Of a DNA stretch of 64,000 nt, positions 16,146 to 25,596 are shown in pieces. Positions within the stretch are counted from its first letter, which is position 1, and every line of letters begins with the position of its first letter. Made by a program: the position numbers and the translations under genes. The DNA lies in contig JAQBQB010000002.1 in NCBI GenBank assembly GCA_028287235.1, positions 62,001 to 126,000 of the forward strand, written 5' to 3'. The notes under the pieces were generated by a model, which saw only the letters and a program-made list of their open reading frames with translations, was not told where the DNA came from and made no database searches. This DNA is from Gemmatimonadota bacterium. Its GTDB lineage: Bacteria > Gemmatimonadota > Gemmatimonadetes > Gemmatimonadales > Gemmatimonadaceae.

Positions 16146-18440
16146 CTACTTGACGCGAACGACGGAAAGCTGAACGGTAGCCGGAAGCGGCTGTCCGTTG
16201 GACGTGACCGTGAAGAACGCTTCCTGGCCGTTGGCGACGGAGAAGCGGAAGAACGAAACACCGTTGCCTGCCAACGTCAACGCGGTGGGCGTGTTGTCGC
16301 TGAGCGTCCGCGTGGCGAGCGGGAACGGCAGCGACGTCGTGTATGGTAGCGCGCTGCGCATGTTCCAGCTGGGCTGTTGGAACCGCGGATCGACGTTCGG
16401 CGCGTTGTCGTCCATGAAGACCGAGATCGCCCAGTCGCGGAAGAACCCGTTCGGCGCCGCTCCGAGCGCGTTGGTCAGATTGGCCACGCCGCTCGTCGTC
16501 GAATTGACGAGCTTCGTCCAGAAGGCGTTCTCCTGGCCGGCGGGCAGATGGTCGGCGGCGTAGCGCAGGAAGTTCCAGATCGCTCCCCGAGTCGGCAGGT
16601 CGTCGTCGAGCGCGTCGAAGCCGATCGGCGACTGTGTCGCGGTCTGCGGCAAGTACTGCGCGTACCGGCGGAAATTGTTCAACTGGAAGGTGTTGAACGC
16701 CGCCAGGAACTTGGGATCCGGGAACGGAGTCGCGTCGATGTTCGACCGCGGGCTCACCCCCGCGGCCCGGAAGAAGTTGAGCTCCTCCGCCACGTGGGCC
16801 AGACCTTCGTCGAGCCATTTCTCTTCCGTGACGTTGCCGGCGCCGTTCACGTACATCCGGCGCGAGGCATTGATCAAGTGCTGGTACTCGTGCGCCACGG
16901 TGCCGTTCGACAACGACACGACCAGGGCTTTCGAGCGCTTGTTCGAGTTGACGACCCCGCCGGTGTCGGGCACCATGAGATAGAACATCTCGCCCACGTT
17001 GCTTCCGGCGCACGTCCCGGCCGTTCCCGTCTTGGGCAACAGGTCGCGCCCGTAGAAGAAGCCGAGCACCACACTCGACGCCGCCTGTGCGGTGAGCTCG
17101 TTCACGGCGCGCGTGAAGAAGAGAATGACGTGCCCGTTGTTGTCGATGTCGGTTACGGCTCCAAACGCCGCCCGGTCGACCGGATCGACCAGCGTATCGA
17201 ACGTGACGCCGATCGAGCGGTACTCGGCGTCGGTGAAGCCGCCGATGGGATTCGCCGTGTCGGCCACGACGATCGCCTTGTCGGTGACCGCCGCGACCCG
17301 GCCCACGCGAACGTCCGGGTTGTCGCAATAGTTGATGGCGTTCGTGTTCAGCTTGAGCAGGTCGCCCACCGCCGGCACGGTCACCGCGGCGTTGGCGCTG
17401 CGCTGAATGTCCATGCGCGCACTCGGGCCGGATTGTCCGCCCGCTGCTCGCCGCAACGCACTCTGGCTGCGCTCCTGCGCGCGCATCCGGCTCTCGAACG
17501 CTTCGTCCGGGATCACGACAGGCGCCGGACCGGCCGGGCCTGGATTCGAGCGAACGATCGTCGCCGCCGGAAGGCTGAGCGGCGTGAGACCCTGCCCGCG
17601 CACTTCGACGGTGACCGTCGCGCTGGGAACGCCCGAGTTGAAGTACGGAATGACGGCATACTCGGCGCTAGGGCTCGATGCATGGACGCAGAACCCCGTT
17701 CCGGACACGTCGGTCACCACCTGACCGAGCGAGAGATCCAGCGGAGTCGCCGCCAAACCCATGCACACCGATTGGCCAACCGCCAGCACGGTGACCAGGA
17801 CGCTGTCGGTCTTCGCTCCCGCGGTCGCGAGCACGTAGGTGACCGATCCGCGGCGAAGCGCTCGGACGAAGCCCGACGCGTCCACGCTGATCAACGACGG
17901 GTCGCGCACCACGAACGTGGGCGTCGGAGTCGTCACGTTGCCGAACGCGTCGAGGCCCTGTGCCGTGAGCTGAAAGGTCTCTACGGTAGGCAGGAGCCTG
18001 GGACTCTGCGGCGTGAACGAGATCGCGGTCACCGCACCGGCCGTTCCCGTCGCCTCGAACTTGAGCTGAGTGCCGACACCCGCAACGGTGGCCGTCACCT
18101 CGTTGGCGCCCACGATGGTGCCGAGCGTCCACGTCGCGGCGGCCTGGCCGTGCGCGTCGGTCATGGCTACCCGCGGATTGATCGTGCCGTTGCCGATAGT
18201 GACGGACAGCGCGACCGCCGCATTTTGAACGGGGCGGCCAGACGCATCGGTGACGGTGACGACGACGGCGTTGGCCAGCGGCGTTCCCACCGGAGCGGTG
18301 CGATTCAGGTCGGTCGCGGCGTTGAGCGCGGCCGGCGGGTTGCTCGAGGGACCTACGTCGGCGCCACCGCACGCGGCGAGGGCACCGAGCGCGCTGAGGG
18401 CCGCCAGCGAAAACCACCGCAACTGAGAACGAATATTCAT
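16146..18440 (-). CDS. M30-like zinc metalloprotease lipoprotein with Ig-like repeats
   Basis: The 764-residue product begins with a lipobox signal (LSALGALAACGG). Residues 30-280 form Big-type immunoglobulin repeats (VVVTVTDASGRPVQNAAVAL, then TVAGVGTQLKFEATG). The protease part has HEYQH at residues 517-521 followed by KWLDEGLAHVAEEL, the HEXXH-plus-Glu pattern of hyicolysin-type (M30) peptidases, and a C-terminal beta domain (VSFFRFSVANGQEAFFTVTS). ATG 18440 starts the signal peptide; the longer frame to 18719 is unsupported. Probably a cell-surface protease; substrate unknown. Confidence 0.8.
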   Translation of the reverse strand: MNIRSQLRWFSLAALSALGALAACGGADVGPSSNPPAALNAATDLNRTAPVGTPLANAVVVTVTDASGRPVQNAAVALSVTIGNGTINPRVAMTDAHGQAAATWTLGTIVGANEVTATVAGVGTQLKFEATGTAGAVTAISFTPQSPRLLPTVETFQLTAQGLDAFGNVTTPTPTFVVRDPSLISVDASGFVRALRRGSVTYVLATAGAKTDSVLVTVLAVGQSVCMGLAATPLDLSLGQVVTDVSGTGFCVHASSPSAEYAVIPYFNSGVPSATVTVEVRGQGLTPLSLPAATIVRSNPGPAGPAPVVIPDEAFESRMRAQERSQSALRRAAGGQSGPSARMDIQRSANAAVTVPAVGDLLKLNTNAINYCDNPDVRVGRVAAVTDKAIVVADTANPIGGFTDAEYRSIGVTFDTLVDPVDRAAFGAVTDIDNNGHVILFFTRAVNELTAQAASSVVLGFFYGRDLLPKTGTAGTCAGSNVGEMFYLMVPDTGGVVNSNKRSKALVVSLSNGTVAHEYQHLINASRRMYVNGAGNVTEEKWLDEGLAHVAEELNFFRAAGVSPRSNIDATPFPDPKFLAAFNTFQLNNFRRYAQYLPQTATQSPIGFDALDDDLPTRGAIWNFLRYAADHLPAGQENAFWTKLVNSTTSGVANLTNALGAAPNGFFRDWAISVFMDDNAPNVDPRFQQPSWNMRSALPYTTSLPFPLATRTLSDNTPTALTLAGNGVSFFRFSVANGQEAFFTVTSNGQPLPATVQLSVVRVK

Positions 18441-18562
18441 CAAATTGAACGAAGCCGGGAGAATGGAACGACCGCTACCCGTACCCCGTTCAGCGGGTGG
18501 GTTCCACAGCGCTCGAGACACTTCAAGGACGTTCCCAGCCCTACGCCGCAACACCCAGTTAC

Positions 18563-19765
18563 TTATCGACTTGCAGCGCTCGCTTCTGAAGCCGTGCGGG
18601 CGCACTCGGCGAGCACGGCAGCCCCCACGAACAGGCTTTCTTCCGCGGGATAAAAGGTCGGCGCATGCGCCGGCACCACTGCCCCGCCCGGCTCTCGCGC
18701 GCCGATGCGAAGGAAGCACCCCGGAATGCGCTCCATGTAGTGCGCGAAGTCTTCGCCCGCCAAGTTCAGAAAGCCAAGGGGGACGACGTTTGGTTCCCCC
18801 ACGATCTTGATCGCGGCGGAGCGCGCCCAGGCAGTGGCCTCGCGCGGATTCACGATCGGCGGCGTACCCCGATCCAGCGTGACGCGAGCCTCCACGCCGT
18901 AGGCGCCTGCAACCGACTCGGCGATCCGCTTCACCTCGGCCATCATCATGGCGCGCGACACCGGCTCGACGGCGCGAACGGTGCCCGTCAACGTCGCCCG
19001 CTCCGGAATGATGTTCGGCGCCGACCCGGCGTGAATCGAGCCGATGGTCACCACGCCCGGCGTGGCCGGGTTCAGGCGGCGCGCCACGATCGTCTGGATG
19101 GCCGTGACCACGGCCGCCGCGGCCACGATCGGATCGCGCGACTCGTGCGGCCGTGCGGCATGCGCGCCGGCGCCCACGATCTCGATCTCGAACATGTCGG
19201 CGGACGCCGCGAGCGGTCCCTCCTCGGCCACGATCTGGCCCACCTCGAATCGCCGGTCGACGTGCCCGCCGAAGATCGCGACCACCTCATCCAACGCGCC
19301 GCTATCGAGCACCGCCAGCGCGCCTTTTCCCGTCTCCTCGGCCGGCTGCAACACGACGAGCACGTCGCCCGCCGCCGGCGATTTGGCGAGCAGCGCGGCG
19401 GCTCCCACCGCCCAGGTGGCGTGCACGTCGTGCCCGCAGGCATGCATGGCGCCGGCCACGGTAGAGGCGTACGGAAGCCCGGTGGCTTCCTGAATCGGGA
19501 GGGCATCGATGTCGCCGCGTATCGCCACGACCGGCGCCGATCGATCCCGACCGGGAACGCGAGCGACCACGCCGGTTCCCGCGACGATCTTGACGTCGGT
19601 GAGGCCGAGCGACGCGAGCGCTTCGACCAATCGGCGGGACGTGTTCTTCTCGGCGAACGCGAGCTCCGGGTTCTGATGGATCTCGCGTCGAAGGGCGGTG
19701 AGCCGAGCCGTCAAATCAGGTGAGAATTCACTTGATATGTCAACATGTATCACACTACTACTCAT
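18563..19765 (-). CDS. M20 family amidohydrolase, probable N-acyl-amino acid deacylase
   Basis: The 400-residue product has the M20D metal-binding set: RREIHQNPELAFAE, GDIDALPIQEATGLPYAS, HACGHDVHATWAVGAAALL, and the catalytic PAEETGKGA. Its ATG overlaps the stop of the racemase-type gene by four bases (ATGA), so the two are translationally coupled. In the known D-to-L amino acid pathway an M20 enzyme removes the N-succinyl group from the L product; that role is inferred from context. Hippurate hydrolase-like activity is the alternative. Confidence 0.85.
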   Translation of the reverse strand: MSSSVIHVDISSEFSPDLTARLTALRREIHQNPELAFAEKNTSRRLVEALASLGLTDVKIVAGTGVVARVPGRDRSAPVVAIRGDIDALPIQEATGLPYASTVAGAMHACGHDVHATWAVGAAALLAKSPAAGDVLVVLQPAEETGKGALAVLDSGALDEVVAIFGGHVDRRFEVGQIVAEEGPLAASADMFEIEIVGAGAHAARPHESRDPIVAAAAVVTAIQTIVARRLNPATPGVVTIGSIHAGSAPNIIPERATLTGTVRAVEPVSRAMMMAEVKRIAESVAGAYGVEARVTLDRGTPPIVNPREATAWARSAAIKIVGEPNVVPLGFLNLAGEDFAHYMERIPGCFLRIGAREPGGAVVPAHAPTFYPAEESLFVGAAVLAECARTASEASAASR

Positions 19766-20904
19766 ACAGTTGCCATTTTGGCAGATCCGATAACTTCCCG
19801 TCGAACCGTGAGCCCGTCCACCCGGTCCAGATCCACCGTCACGCCGATTCCCGGCCCATCCAACGGCACCTGCACCATGCCGTCGACGTCCATCGTCCAC
19901 TCGGGCGTCACGATGTCTTGCTCCCAGTACCGCGCACTCGGCGACAGGTCACCGGGAAGGCTGAAGTTCGGCAGCGAGGCCAGCGCCACGTTGTGCGCGC
20001 GGCCGATTCCGCTCTCCAACATTCCGCCGCACCAGACCGGAATGCCGGCGCGCTCGCACACGTCGTGAATCGCCTTGGACGAGGCAAAGCCCCCTACCCT
20101 TCCCGGCTTGATGTTGACGATCCGGCCGCTCCCGAGCGCAATCATGTCCTCAGCCTGATCGACGCCGGTGATCGACTCGTCCAGGCAGATCGGCGTGGAC
20201 AGCCGGCGCTGCAGCGCGGCATGCCGAACGAGATCGTCGCGGCCCAACGGCTGCTCGATCATGATCAGCCCGAACGCGTCGAGCTTGGCGAGGTGGTCGG
20301 CGTCCGCCAGGGTATACGCGGAGTTGGCGTCGGCCATGAGGTGGACCTTTGAACCCAGCGTCTCGCGAACCGCGGCGACGAACGCGACGTCGGCTCCGGG
20401 CTGGATCTTCACCTTGATCTTGCCGTAGCCCTGGTCGTACGCGGCTTTCGCGCGCTCGGCCAGCGCAGCCGGCGTGGCCTGGATGCCGATGGAGATCCCG
20501 GTCGGAACGCGGTCGCGGGTGCCGCCCAACATCCGAGAGAGCGGCAGCTTTCGCTGGCGCGCCCCCACTTCCCAGCACCCCATCTCGACCGCGGCCTTTG
20601 CCATGTTGTGGCCGCAGATGTTCCGGCTCAGGGCGGCGAAGACCGCCGACGGATGCTCGAACGCGTGGCCGATCACGCGCGGCGCGAGCCATTCCCGGAT
20701 CGCGAGCCAGGCCGTGTCGATCGTCTCGGCGCTGTACATCGGCTGCTCGAACGCGACGCACTCCGACCAGCCGGTGGTTCCGTCGGCGTCGGTCAGCTCG
20801 AGCAGACAGATTCGCCGCTCGCTCAACACGCCGGAGGAGATGCGAAACGGCTCCTTGAGCGGCAGGCGAATCTCCCGCAGGGCAATGCGCTGGATATTGA
20901 GCAT
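19762..20904 (-). CDS. enolase-superfamily N-succinylamino acid racemase / o-succinylbenzoate synthase-like protein
   Basis: The 380-residue product has the MenC-family active site: KIKVKIQPG (K-x-K pair), DANSAY, MIEQPLGRDD, CLDESI and NIKPGRVGG, which supply the acid/base lysines and three metal ligands. It lies between a GNAT gene (1-base overlap, TGATG) and an M20 gene (4-base overlap). That trio is the established arrangement for N-succinylamino acid racemase, in which succinylated D-amino acids are racemised. With no other menaquinone genes nearby, racemase is favoured, though many members do both reactions. Confidence 0.82.
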   Translation of the reverse strand: MLNIQRIALREIRLPLKEPFRISSGVLSERRICLLELTDADGTTGWSECVAFEQPMYSAETIDTAWLAIREWLAPRVIGHAFEHPSAVFAALSRNICGHNMAKAAVEMGCWEVGARQRKLPLSRMLGGTRDRVPTGISIGIQATPAALAERAKAAYDQGYGKIKVKIQPGADVAFVAAVRETLGSKVHLMADANSAYTLADADHLAKLDAFGLIMIEQPLGRDDLVRHAALQRRLSTPICLDESITGVDQAEDMIALGSGRIVNIKPGRVGGFASSKAIHDVCERAGIPVWCGGMLESGIGRAHNVALASLPNFSLPGDLSPSARYWEQDIVTPEWTMDVDGMVQVPLDGPGIGVTVDLDRVDGLTVRREVIGSAKMATV

Positions 20905-21770
20905 CAGAGCCGCACGCTCGGGGTCGACCCACGGGCTGGCTTGGTCATCAGGTAGTAGCCGCGTTCGGCGGGCTCGTCGATCGAGAAGGCCGTGACTTGG
21001 TAGCCGGCGGCCAGGCCCCACTGCATTCCGCGCCGCACGCTCTGCCGCCACAGGGCGGCTTCCTCCGGGCATTCGGACAGCATCCGTTCGCCGTCGGTGG
21101 GGATCTCGACGCGAACGCAGTGCGGCAAGATCGCCGCGCCCGCCGCACCCTCGATCCATTCGTCGGTGGCGATCGGTGCGCTCTGGCAGTCGACCGACGC
21201 GATGGCCTTCTCCGCCTCGGCTAACCGCTGGTCGATCTCTTCGTCGTGCGTCGGCCAGGCGACGATGAGACGGTCCGTGGGGACGCCACCGTGGAGGATG
21301 CTGTCGGTCACGCCGTACATGTCCTCGACATACTCGGCGAGACGCGCGCCGAGGCGGTTGAAGTTGAGATGCGCATTGCGGGCGATGAGCGGATCGAACG
21401 TCCAGTAAATGACCGACGCGCCAAGCTCTCGGACGATGTGTCGCTGATGCTCCTTGAGCCGGCGTCCGAGGCCGATGTTTCGGGCCTCTGGAATCACCGC
21501 GAGCATGTCGGACCAGTGAACGGTTCGCCCGCGCTCCATGCCGGTGAGGCCGAACACGAAGCCGACGAGCCGCCCCTGTGGGTCGAAGGCACCCACGGCA
21601 ACACCACCAATCCGCTGGCATACCTTGAGGATGCTCGCCGGCACCAGGTCGCTGAATCCTTCGCCCCATGTCTGCTGCTGAAGCGTCACGCACGCGCGCA
21701 GTTCATCGCGGGTGGCGAGCGGCCGAATCTCGATTGTCGACGGGTCCATGCGTGGCGCGAGTGTCCTCAT
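20904..21770 (-). CDS. GNAT family acyltransferase, probable amino acid N-succinyltransferase
   Basis: The product (288 residues from ATG 21770, or 281 from ATG 21749) has an N-terminal GNAT domain: IEIRPLATRDELRACV, LVGFVFGLTGMERGRTVHWS, and the acetyl-CoA-type loop PEARNIGLGRRLKEHQR. The C-terminal half matches the uncharacterised COG3375-type extension (FNRLGARLAEYVEDMYG). It is the first gene of the GNAT-racemase-M20 operon, where the partner enzyme in the described pathway transfers succinyl from succinyl-CoA to D-amino acids. Neither start has a clear ribosome-binding site. Confidence 0.75.
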   Translation of the reverse strand: MRTLAPRMDPSTIEIRPLATRDELRACVTLQQQTWGEGFSDLVPASILKVCQRIGGVAVGAFDPQGRLVGFVFGLTGMERGRTVHWSDMLAVIPEARNIGLGRRLKEHQRHIVRELGASVIYWTFDPLIARNAHLNFNRLGARLAEYVEDMYGVTDSILHGGVPTDRLIVAWPTHDEEIDQRLAEAEKAIASVDCQSAPIATDEWIEGAAGAAILPHCVRVEIPTDGERMLSECPEEAALWRQSVRRGMQWGLAAGYQVTAFSIDEPAERGYYLMTKPARGSTPSVRL

Positions 21771-21839
21771 GAGGCGAGTGGCGTGGAAGCTACGCGCGGG
21801 CGGTTGGCGTCTCAAGCGCGTTGGCCCATCTTTCGGCGA

Positions 21840-23468
21840 ATGACCGAAGCGATTCTTGGTCCGTCGTGGTCGCGTTGGTGGCGAGCGCTCTCCTTCGCGC
21901 TCGTCGTGGCGGCGGCCGCGGCGATCGTCTCCACCGCACGCGTGTTCAGTGGAACGGTCGACGAGCCGGCGCACATCGCCGCCGGATTGCAGTGGCTGAC
22001 CACCGGCCGGTACGACTACGACCTGCAGCATCCGCCGCTGGGACGCGTCGCCGCGGCGATCGGTCCGTATTTGCGCGGCGCTCGGTCGAGCGGCGCACCC
22101 GGCGTGTTCGAGGAGGGCGCGCGCGTCCTGGGGTCCGGCCCCCGCTACGTGGACACGTTGGCGAGCGCCCGGCACGGCGAGATTGTGTTTTTTCTCATCC
22201 TCGCCGCCGTGGTCTGGGCGTGGGCCCGCCGCCTCACGAGCGACGCGGGCGCGGCCGTCGCGACGTTGCTACTCGTCGCCAATCCCACGGTCCTCGCCCA
22301 CGCCGGGTTGGCGACGACCGACATCGCCTGCGCCGCGACGACCACGCTCGCGCTGTACGCCGCGATGCGGTGGGTGGACGAGCCCACAGGCTGGCGGTCC
22401 GCACTGTTCGGCGCCGCCGCCGGCGCCGCGTTGAGCAGTCGACTCTCGGCCATCGCGTTCGTCGGCGCTCCGCTCGCCGTGTGCTACCTGCTGCGCTGGG
22501 CCGTGACCCGAAGCTGGAAGCTCGAGGGATTCACAGGCGCCGGTCGTACCGCCCGTGTGATCGGCATCGCGACCCTTGCCTGCTTCGCCGTGATCTGGAC
22601 GGCGTATCGCTTCTCTTTCGGCCCTCTCCACTCGGGCGGACCGATGGTGCCCGCTCCGGAATTCGTCGGCGGAGTCGAAACGTTCTTTCTACATGGAAGC
22701 TCCGGCCACCCAACATTCCTGCTCGGCCGGCCGAGCAATCGCGGGTGGTGGTACTATTTCCCGGTGGCGCTGCTCGTGAAGACGCCGCTGCCGTTGATCC
22801 TCTGTTGCATTGCGGGCGGGGCAAGCGCGGTACGACGAATTCGCGCGGCGCGCGACTGGAGGAGTGCCGTTCCGCTCGTCTCGGCGCTCACGATCGTCGC
22901 GCTCAGCCTTCAAGTGCGTGTCGACCTCGGGGTGAGGCTCATTCTTCCCGTGTATCCGCTGCTGGCGATCGCCGGCGCGGTGGGAGTCGTGGACCTTTGG
23001 AACCGTGCTCGATCTCGCACGACGCAGGTGGCGACCGCTCTGTTGCTTGCCTGCTCGGCGATCGTTGCGGTCCGCGCGTATCCGAACAATCTCTCGTACT
23101 TCAATCCGCTCGCCGGTCCGCGTCCCGAACGAGTGCTCGTGGACAGCAACCTGGATTGGGGCCAGGATCTGTATCGATTGCGCGACACGATCGCGGCGCG
23201 AGGTATCACCGACACGGTGCTCGTGGCGTACTTCGGAACGGCCGACCTCGACGCCGCAGGCCTTCCGCGTGCGCGCGTGCTCGGGCTGCACGAGCGCGCG
23301 ACAGGTTGGATCGCGGCGAGCGAGACCTTCCTCGCCGGCGAATGGGTCGGTCCCGCATACGGGTGGCTGCTCGCGTACCGTCCGGTGGCGCGCATCGGGC
23401 CGTCGATGCGCCTGTGGTACATCCCACCGGCGCCGAGGGCCGTCACCAGGGATTCGTCGCCGCGCTGA
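21840..23468 (+). CDS. polytopic membrane glycosyltransferase (GT39/PMT-like)
   Basis: The 542-residue product has about ten hydrophobic segments and, after the first, the periplasmic loop FSGTVDEPAHIAAGLQWLTT followed by DYDLQHPPLGR; the DE pair and HPPL are the hallmark of lipid-carrier-dependent GT-C glycosyltransferases. A C-terminal soluble part (SNLDWGQDLYRLRDTIAARG) also fits. It probably transfers a sugar from a polyprenyl phosphate donor to a protein or lipid in the periplasm. The last 26 bases overlap the convergent TonB receptor gene. Confidence 0.8.
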   Translation: MTEAILGPSWSRWWRALSFALVVAAAAAIVSTARVFSGTVDEPAHIAAGLQWLTTGRYDYDLQHPPLGRVAAAIGPYLRGARSSGAPGVFEEGARVLGSGPRYVDTLASARHGEIVFFLILAAVVWAWARRLTSDAGAAVATLLLVANPTVLAHAGLATTDIACAATTTLALYAAMRWVDEPTGWRSALFGAAAGAALSSRLSAIAFVGAPLAVCYLLRWAVTRSWKLEGFTGAGRTARVIGIATLACFAVIWTAYRFSFGPLHSGGPMVPAPEFVGGVETFFLHGSSGHPTFLLGRPSNRGWWYYFPVALLVKTPLPLILCCIAGGASAVRRIRAARDWRSAVPLVSALTIVALSLQVRVDLGVRLILPVYPLLAIAGAVGVVDLWNRARSRTTQVATALLLACSAIVAVRAYPNNLSYFNPLAGPRPERVLVDSNLDWGQDLYRLRDTIAARGITDTVLVAYFGTADLDAAGLPRARVLGLHERATGWIAASETFLAGEWVGPAYGWLLAYRPVARIGPSMRLWYIPPAPRAVTRDSSPR

Positions 23469-25545
23469 GTCCGAGATACCAGGTGCGGCCGGGCGCGGGC
23501 TCGTAGAATTTCGTGGCCGCGATCGTGGCGCCGGCGGCGTTCACGGCGACCGAGCCGATGTAGCGCTTGTCGAAGAGATTCTGCACGCCGAACACGGGAG
23601 CGAGCCACGGGCGTCCGAACACCGCCGTTCCTCCGACGCGCGCGTTGAAGACCGTGAACGACGGAGCCGCCGCCGCGTTCGCGTCGTTCACGAACACCTT
23701 GCTCTTGGCGATTCCTTCGCCGAGGAGAAAGGCGTGCCTGAAATGCCAGGTGGCGCTCGCCTGGAGTTGATGCTCTGGAATTCCCGGAATCGTGTTGCCG
23801 CCGAGCTGCGTGGTTCCACTCACGAAACTCCGGAAGCGAAAATGCGAGAGCGCGTAGGCCGTGGTGAACGAGACCGGCCCAACCTCCGTTCCCAGCTCGA
23901 GCTCCGCGCCGCGGCGACGCGTACGGCCGGCGTTGCGGTAGTAGGTTCTGCCGGCTCCGCCGGGCACCTCGAACGGAATCAGCTCGTCGCGCACCTCGGT
24001 CTCGAAAAGCGAGACGTCGTACTGCAGCCGGCCGAGCGCGAGGCCTTTCGCTCCGGTCTCGTACGTCGTGGAGTACTGCGGGCGCAGGTCGCGATTGAGT
24101 CCCGCGCTGCCGTCGGCCTGATTCCCCAGTTCCGTCGTGGTAGGAGTCTCGAACGCCGACCCGACGTTTGCGTAGACCGCGTGGAGCGGCGTGAGGCGCA
24201 TCGCGATTCCCCCCATGGGGCTCACCGCGCGGAGCGTGCGCACGCCGGAATCGTCACGTCCGTCGGCGAGAAATCCGTCGCGCAGCTCGAAGCGCACCTG
24301 ATCGGAGCGAACGCCGAGGGTGGCGCGCAGGCGGCCCAACTCGAGCTCGTCGCGAACGTAGGGGCCGATGCTCGACACGAGCTCGCGCTGGTCGAGCTGC
24401 AGCACGCCCTTCTCCACCGTGATCGACGGACAGCTCGCGGTGGGCTTCGCCACGCCGTTGCAGTTCGCCCAGTTTTTTCGCGCGTCGTTCAGCCACTGTG
24501 CGTCGGCGCCGACGCTGAAGCGATTGCTCGCGCTCGCGACGGTGCTCGGCAGCGTGACGCGCGCGCCAGCTCCGCCCTGCCGCCGATCGACGCCGACCAC
24601 GGCGAAGGTGAGTGGGTTGAACAACGAGCGTGTGCCGCCGTATCCCTGCGCCACGATCTCACCGTCGCCGAAGATCGCGCGGCGAGCCGACAACCCAAGC
24701 TGTACCTGGTGCACCGCCTTGCGGGCGCGCTTCTGCACCGAGAGTGGGTCTGCCTGCTGCGGCGCCGTATCCGCCTGCAGCTTCGTGAGCGCGCCGGGGT
24801 TTTCGGCGACCGGCATGTCGAGCCCCAAGCCGATGAGCGCAATCTGCGTGTGCGCGATCTCCGACGTCGCGCGCAGGAACGCGTTGGTCAACCGCTGGTG
24901 CGCGAACACACGATAGCCGTCGTTGACCGTGCGCCCGATGTTGCCCTCGTAGGTCGCCGGTCCCGCGCTTCCGCCGAAGAGCCCGACGAAGCGCTGCATT
25001 CCGGCGCTCCCCGTCCACGAACGCCCCTGCACCGCGAAGGGCACAGCGGGCGCATCGTTGGAGCGCAGATCGATCACGCCACCGGAGGCGTTTCCATACA
25101 GTGCCGACGCCGTTCCCCGAATCACCTCGACGCGCCCCACCGACTCCAGATCGAGATAGTCGATCGGCGTCTGGCCGTCGGGAAGCGTGAGCGGCATGCC
25201 GTCGCGCAGAATGCGAATGCTGCGCGCGCCGAACTGTGAGCGCGCGCCGAAGCCGCGAATGGAGATGCGCGTGTCCTGCGACGGATTCGTCCGATTGGCG
25301 ACCGTCACACCGGGGAGCAGCGCGAGCGTTTGCTCGACGAAGGTGTGCGTCTGCCCCGGTGCCACGCTGTCGGGGCGAAGACTGGTGATCGCGTACGGCA
25401 AGTCGAGCGGCGAGCGCCCGATGTCGCGCGTAACGGTCACGACGGGCGGCAATCGCCGCGGAAGAGAATCCTGCGCGCGCGCGGCATCGGCGGCGAGCGT
25501 CAGTCCGGCGAGGAGACACAACGAAGGAGCGCGAAGCACGGACAC
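23443..25545 (-). CDS. TonB-dependent outer-membrane receptor
   Basis: The 700-residue product has a signal peptide (to ADAARAQ), a plug domain (PGVTVANRTNPSQDTRISIR, GFGARSQFGARSIRILRDGM, VEVIRGTASALYGNASGGV) and a beta-barrel ending in GRTWYLGLSAATNPW, with FDKRYIGSV near the end. The plug resembles those of siderophore and cobalamin-type receptors; substrate is unknown. The start is a GTG with GGAG ten bases upstream. Its 3' end overlaps the convergent glycosyltransferase gene by 26 bases. Confidence 0.9.
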   Translation of the reverse strand: MSVLRAPSLCLLAGLTLAADAARAQDSLPRRLPPVVTVTRDIGRSPLDLPYAITSLRPDSVAPGQTHTFVEQTLALLPGVTVANRTNPSQDTRISIRGFGARSQFGARSIRILRDGMPLTLPDGQTPIDYLDLESVGRVEVIRGTASALYGNASGGVIDLRSNDAPAVPFAVQGRSWTGSAGMQRFVGLFGGSAGPATYEGNIGRTVNDGYRVFAHQRLTNAFLRATSEIAHTQIALIGLGLDMPVAENPGALTKLQADTAPQQADPLSVQKRARKAVHQVQLGLSARRAIFGDGEIVAQGYGGTRSLFNPLTFAVVGVDRRQGGAGARVTLPSTVASASNRFSVGADAQWLNDARKNWANCNGVAKPTASCPSITVEKGVLQLDQRELVSSIGPYVRDELELGRLRATLGVRSDQVRFELRDGFLADGRDDSGVRTLRAVSPMGGIAMRLTPLHAVYANVGSAFETPTTTELGNQADGSAGLNRDLRPQYSTTYETGAKGLALGRLQYDVSLFETEVRDELIPFEVPGGAGRTYYRNAGRTRRRGAELELGTEVGPVSFTTAYALSHFRFRSFVSGTTQLGGNTIPGIPEHQLQASATWHFRHAFLLGEGIAKSKVFVNDANAAAAPSFTVFNARVGGTAVFGRPWLAPVFGVQNLFDKRYIGSVAVNAAGATIAATKFYEPAPGRTWYLGLSAATNPW

Positions 25546-25596
25546 GATCGGTCGACTCCATTGGCGAGTGCGATCAATCTACCGTCCGCGGCTTCG

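Noticed and set aside
16377-18653. 758-residue open frame on the plus strand
   Set aside because: It is antisense to the M30-like protease gene, whose signal peptide, HEXXH site and Ig repeats are clear. The plus frame is Arg/His-rich, typical of a high-GC shadow.
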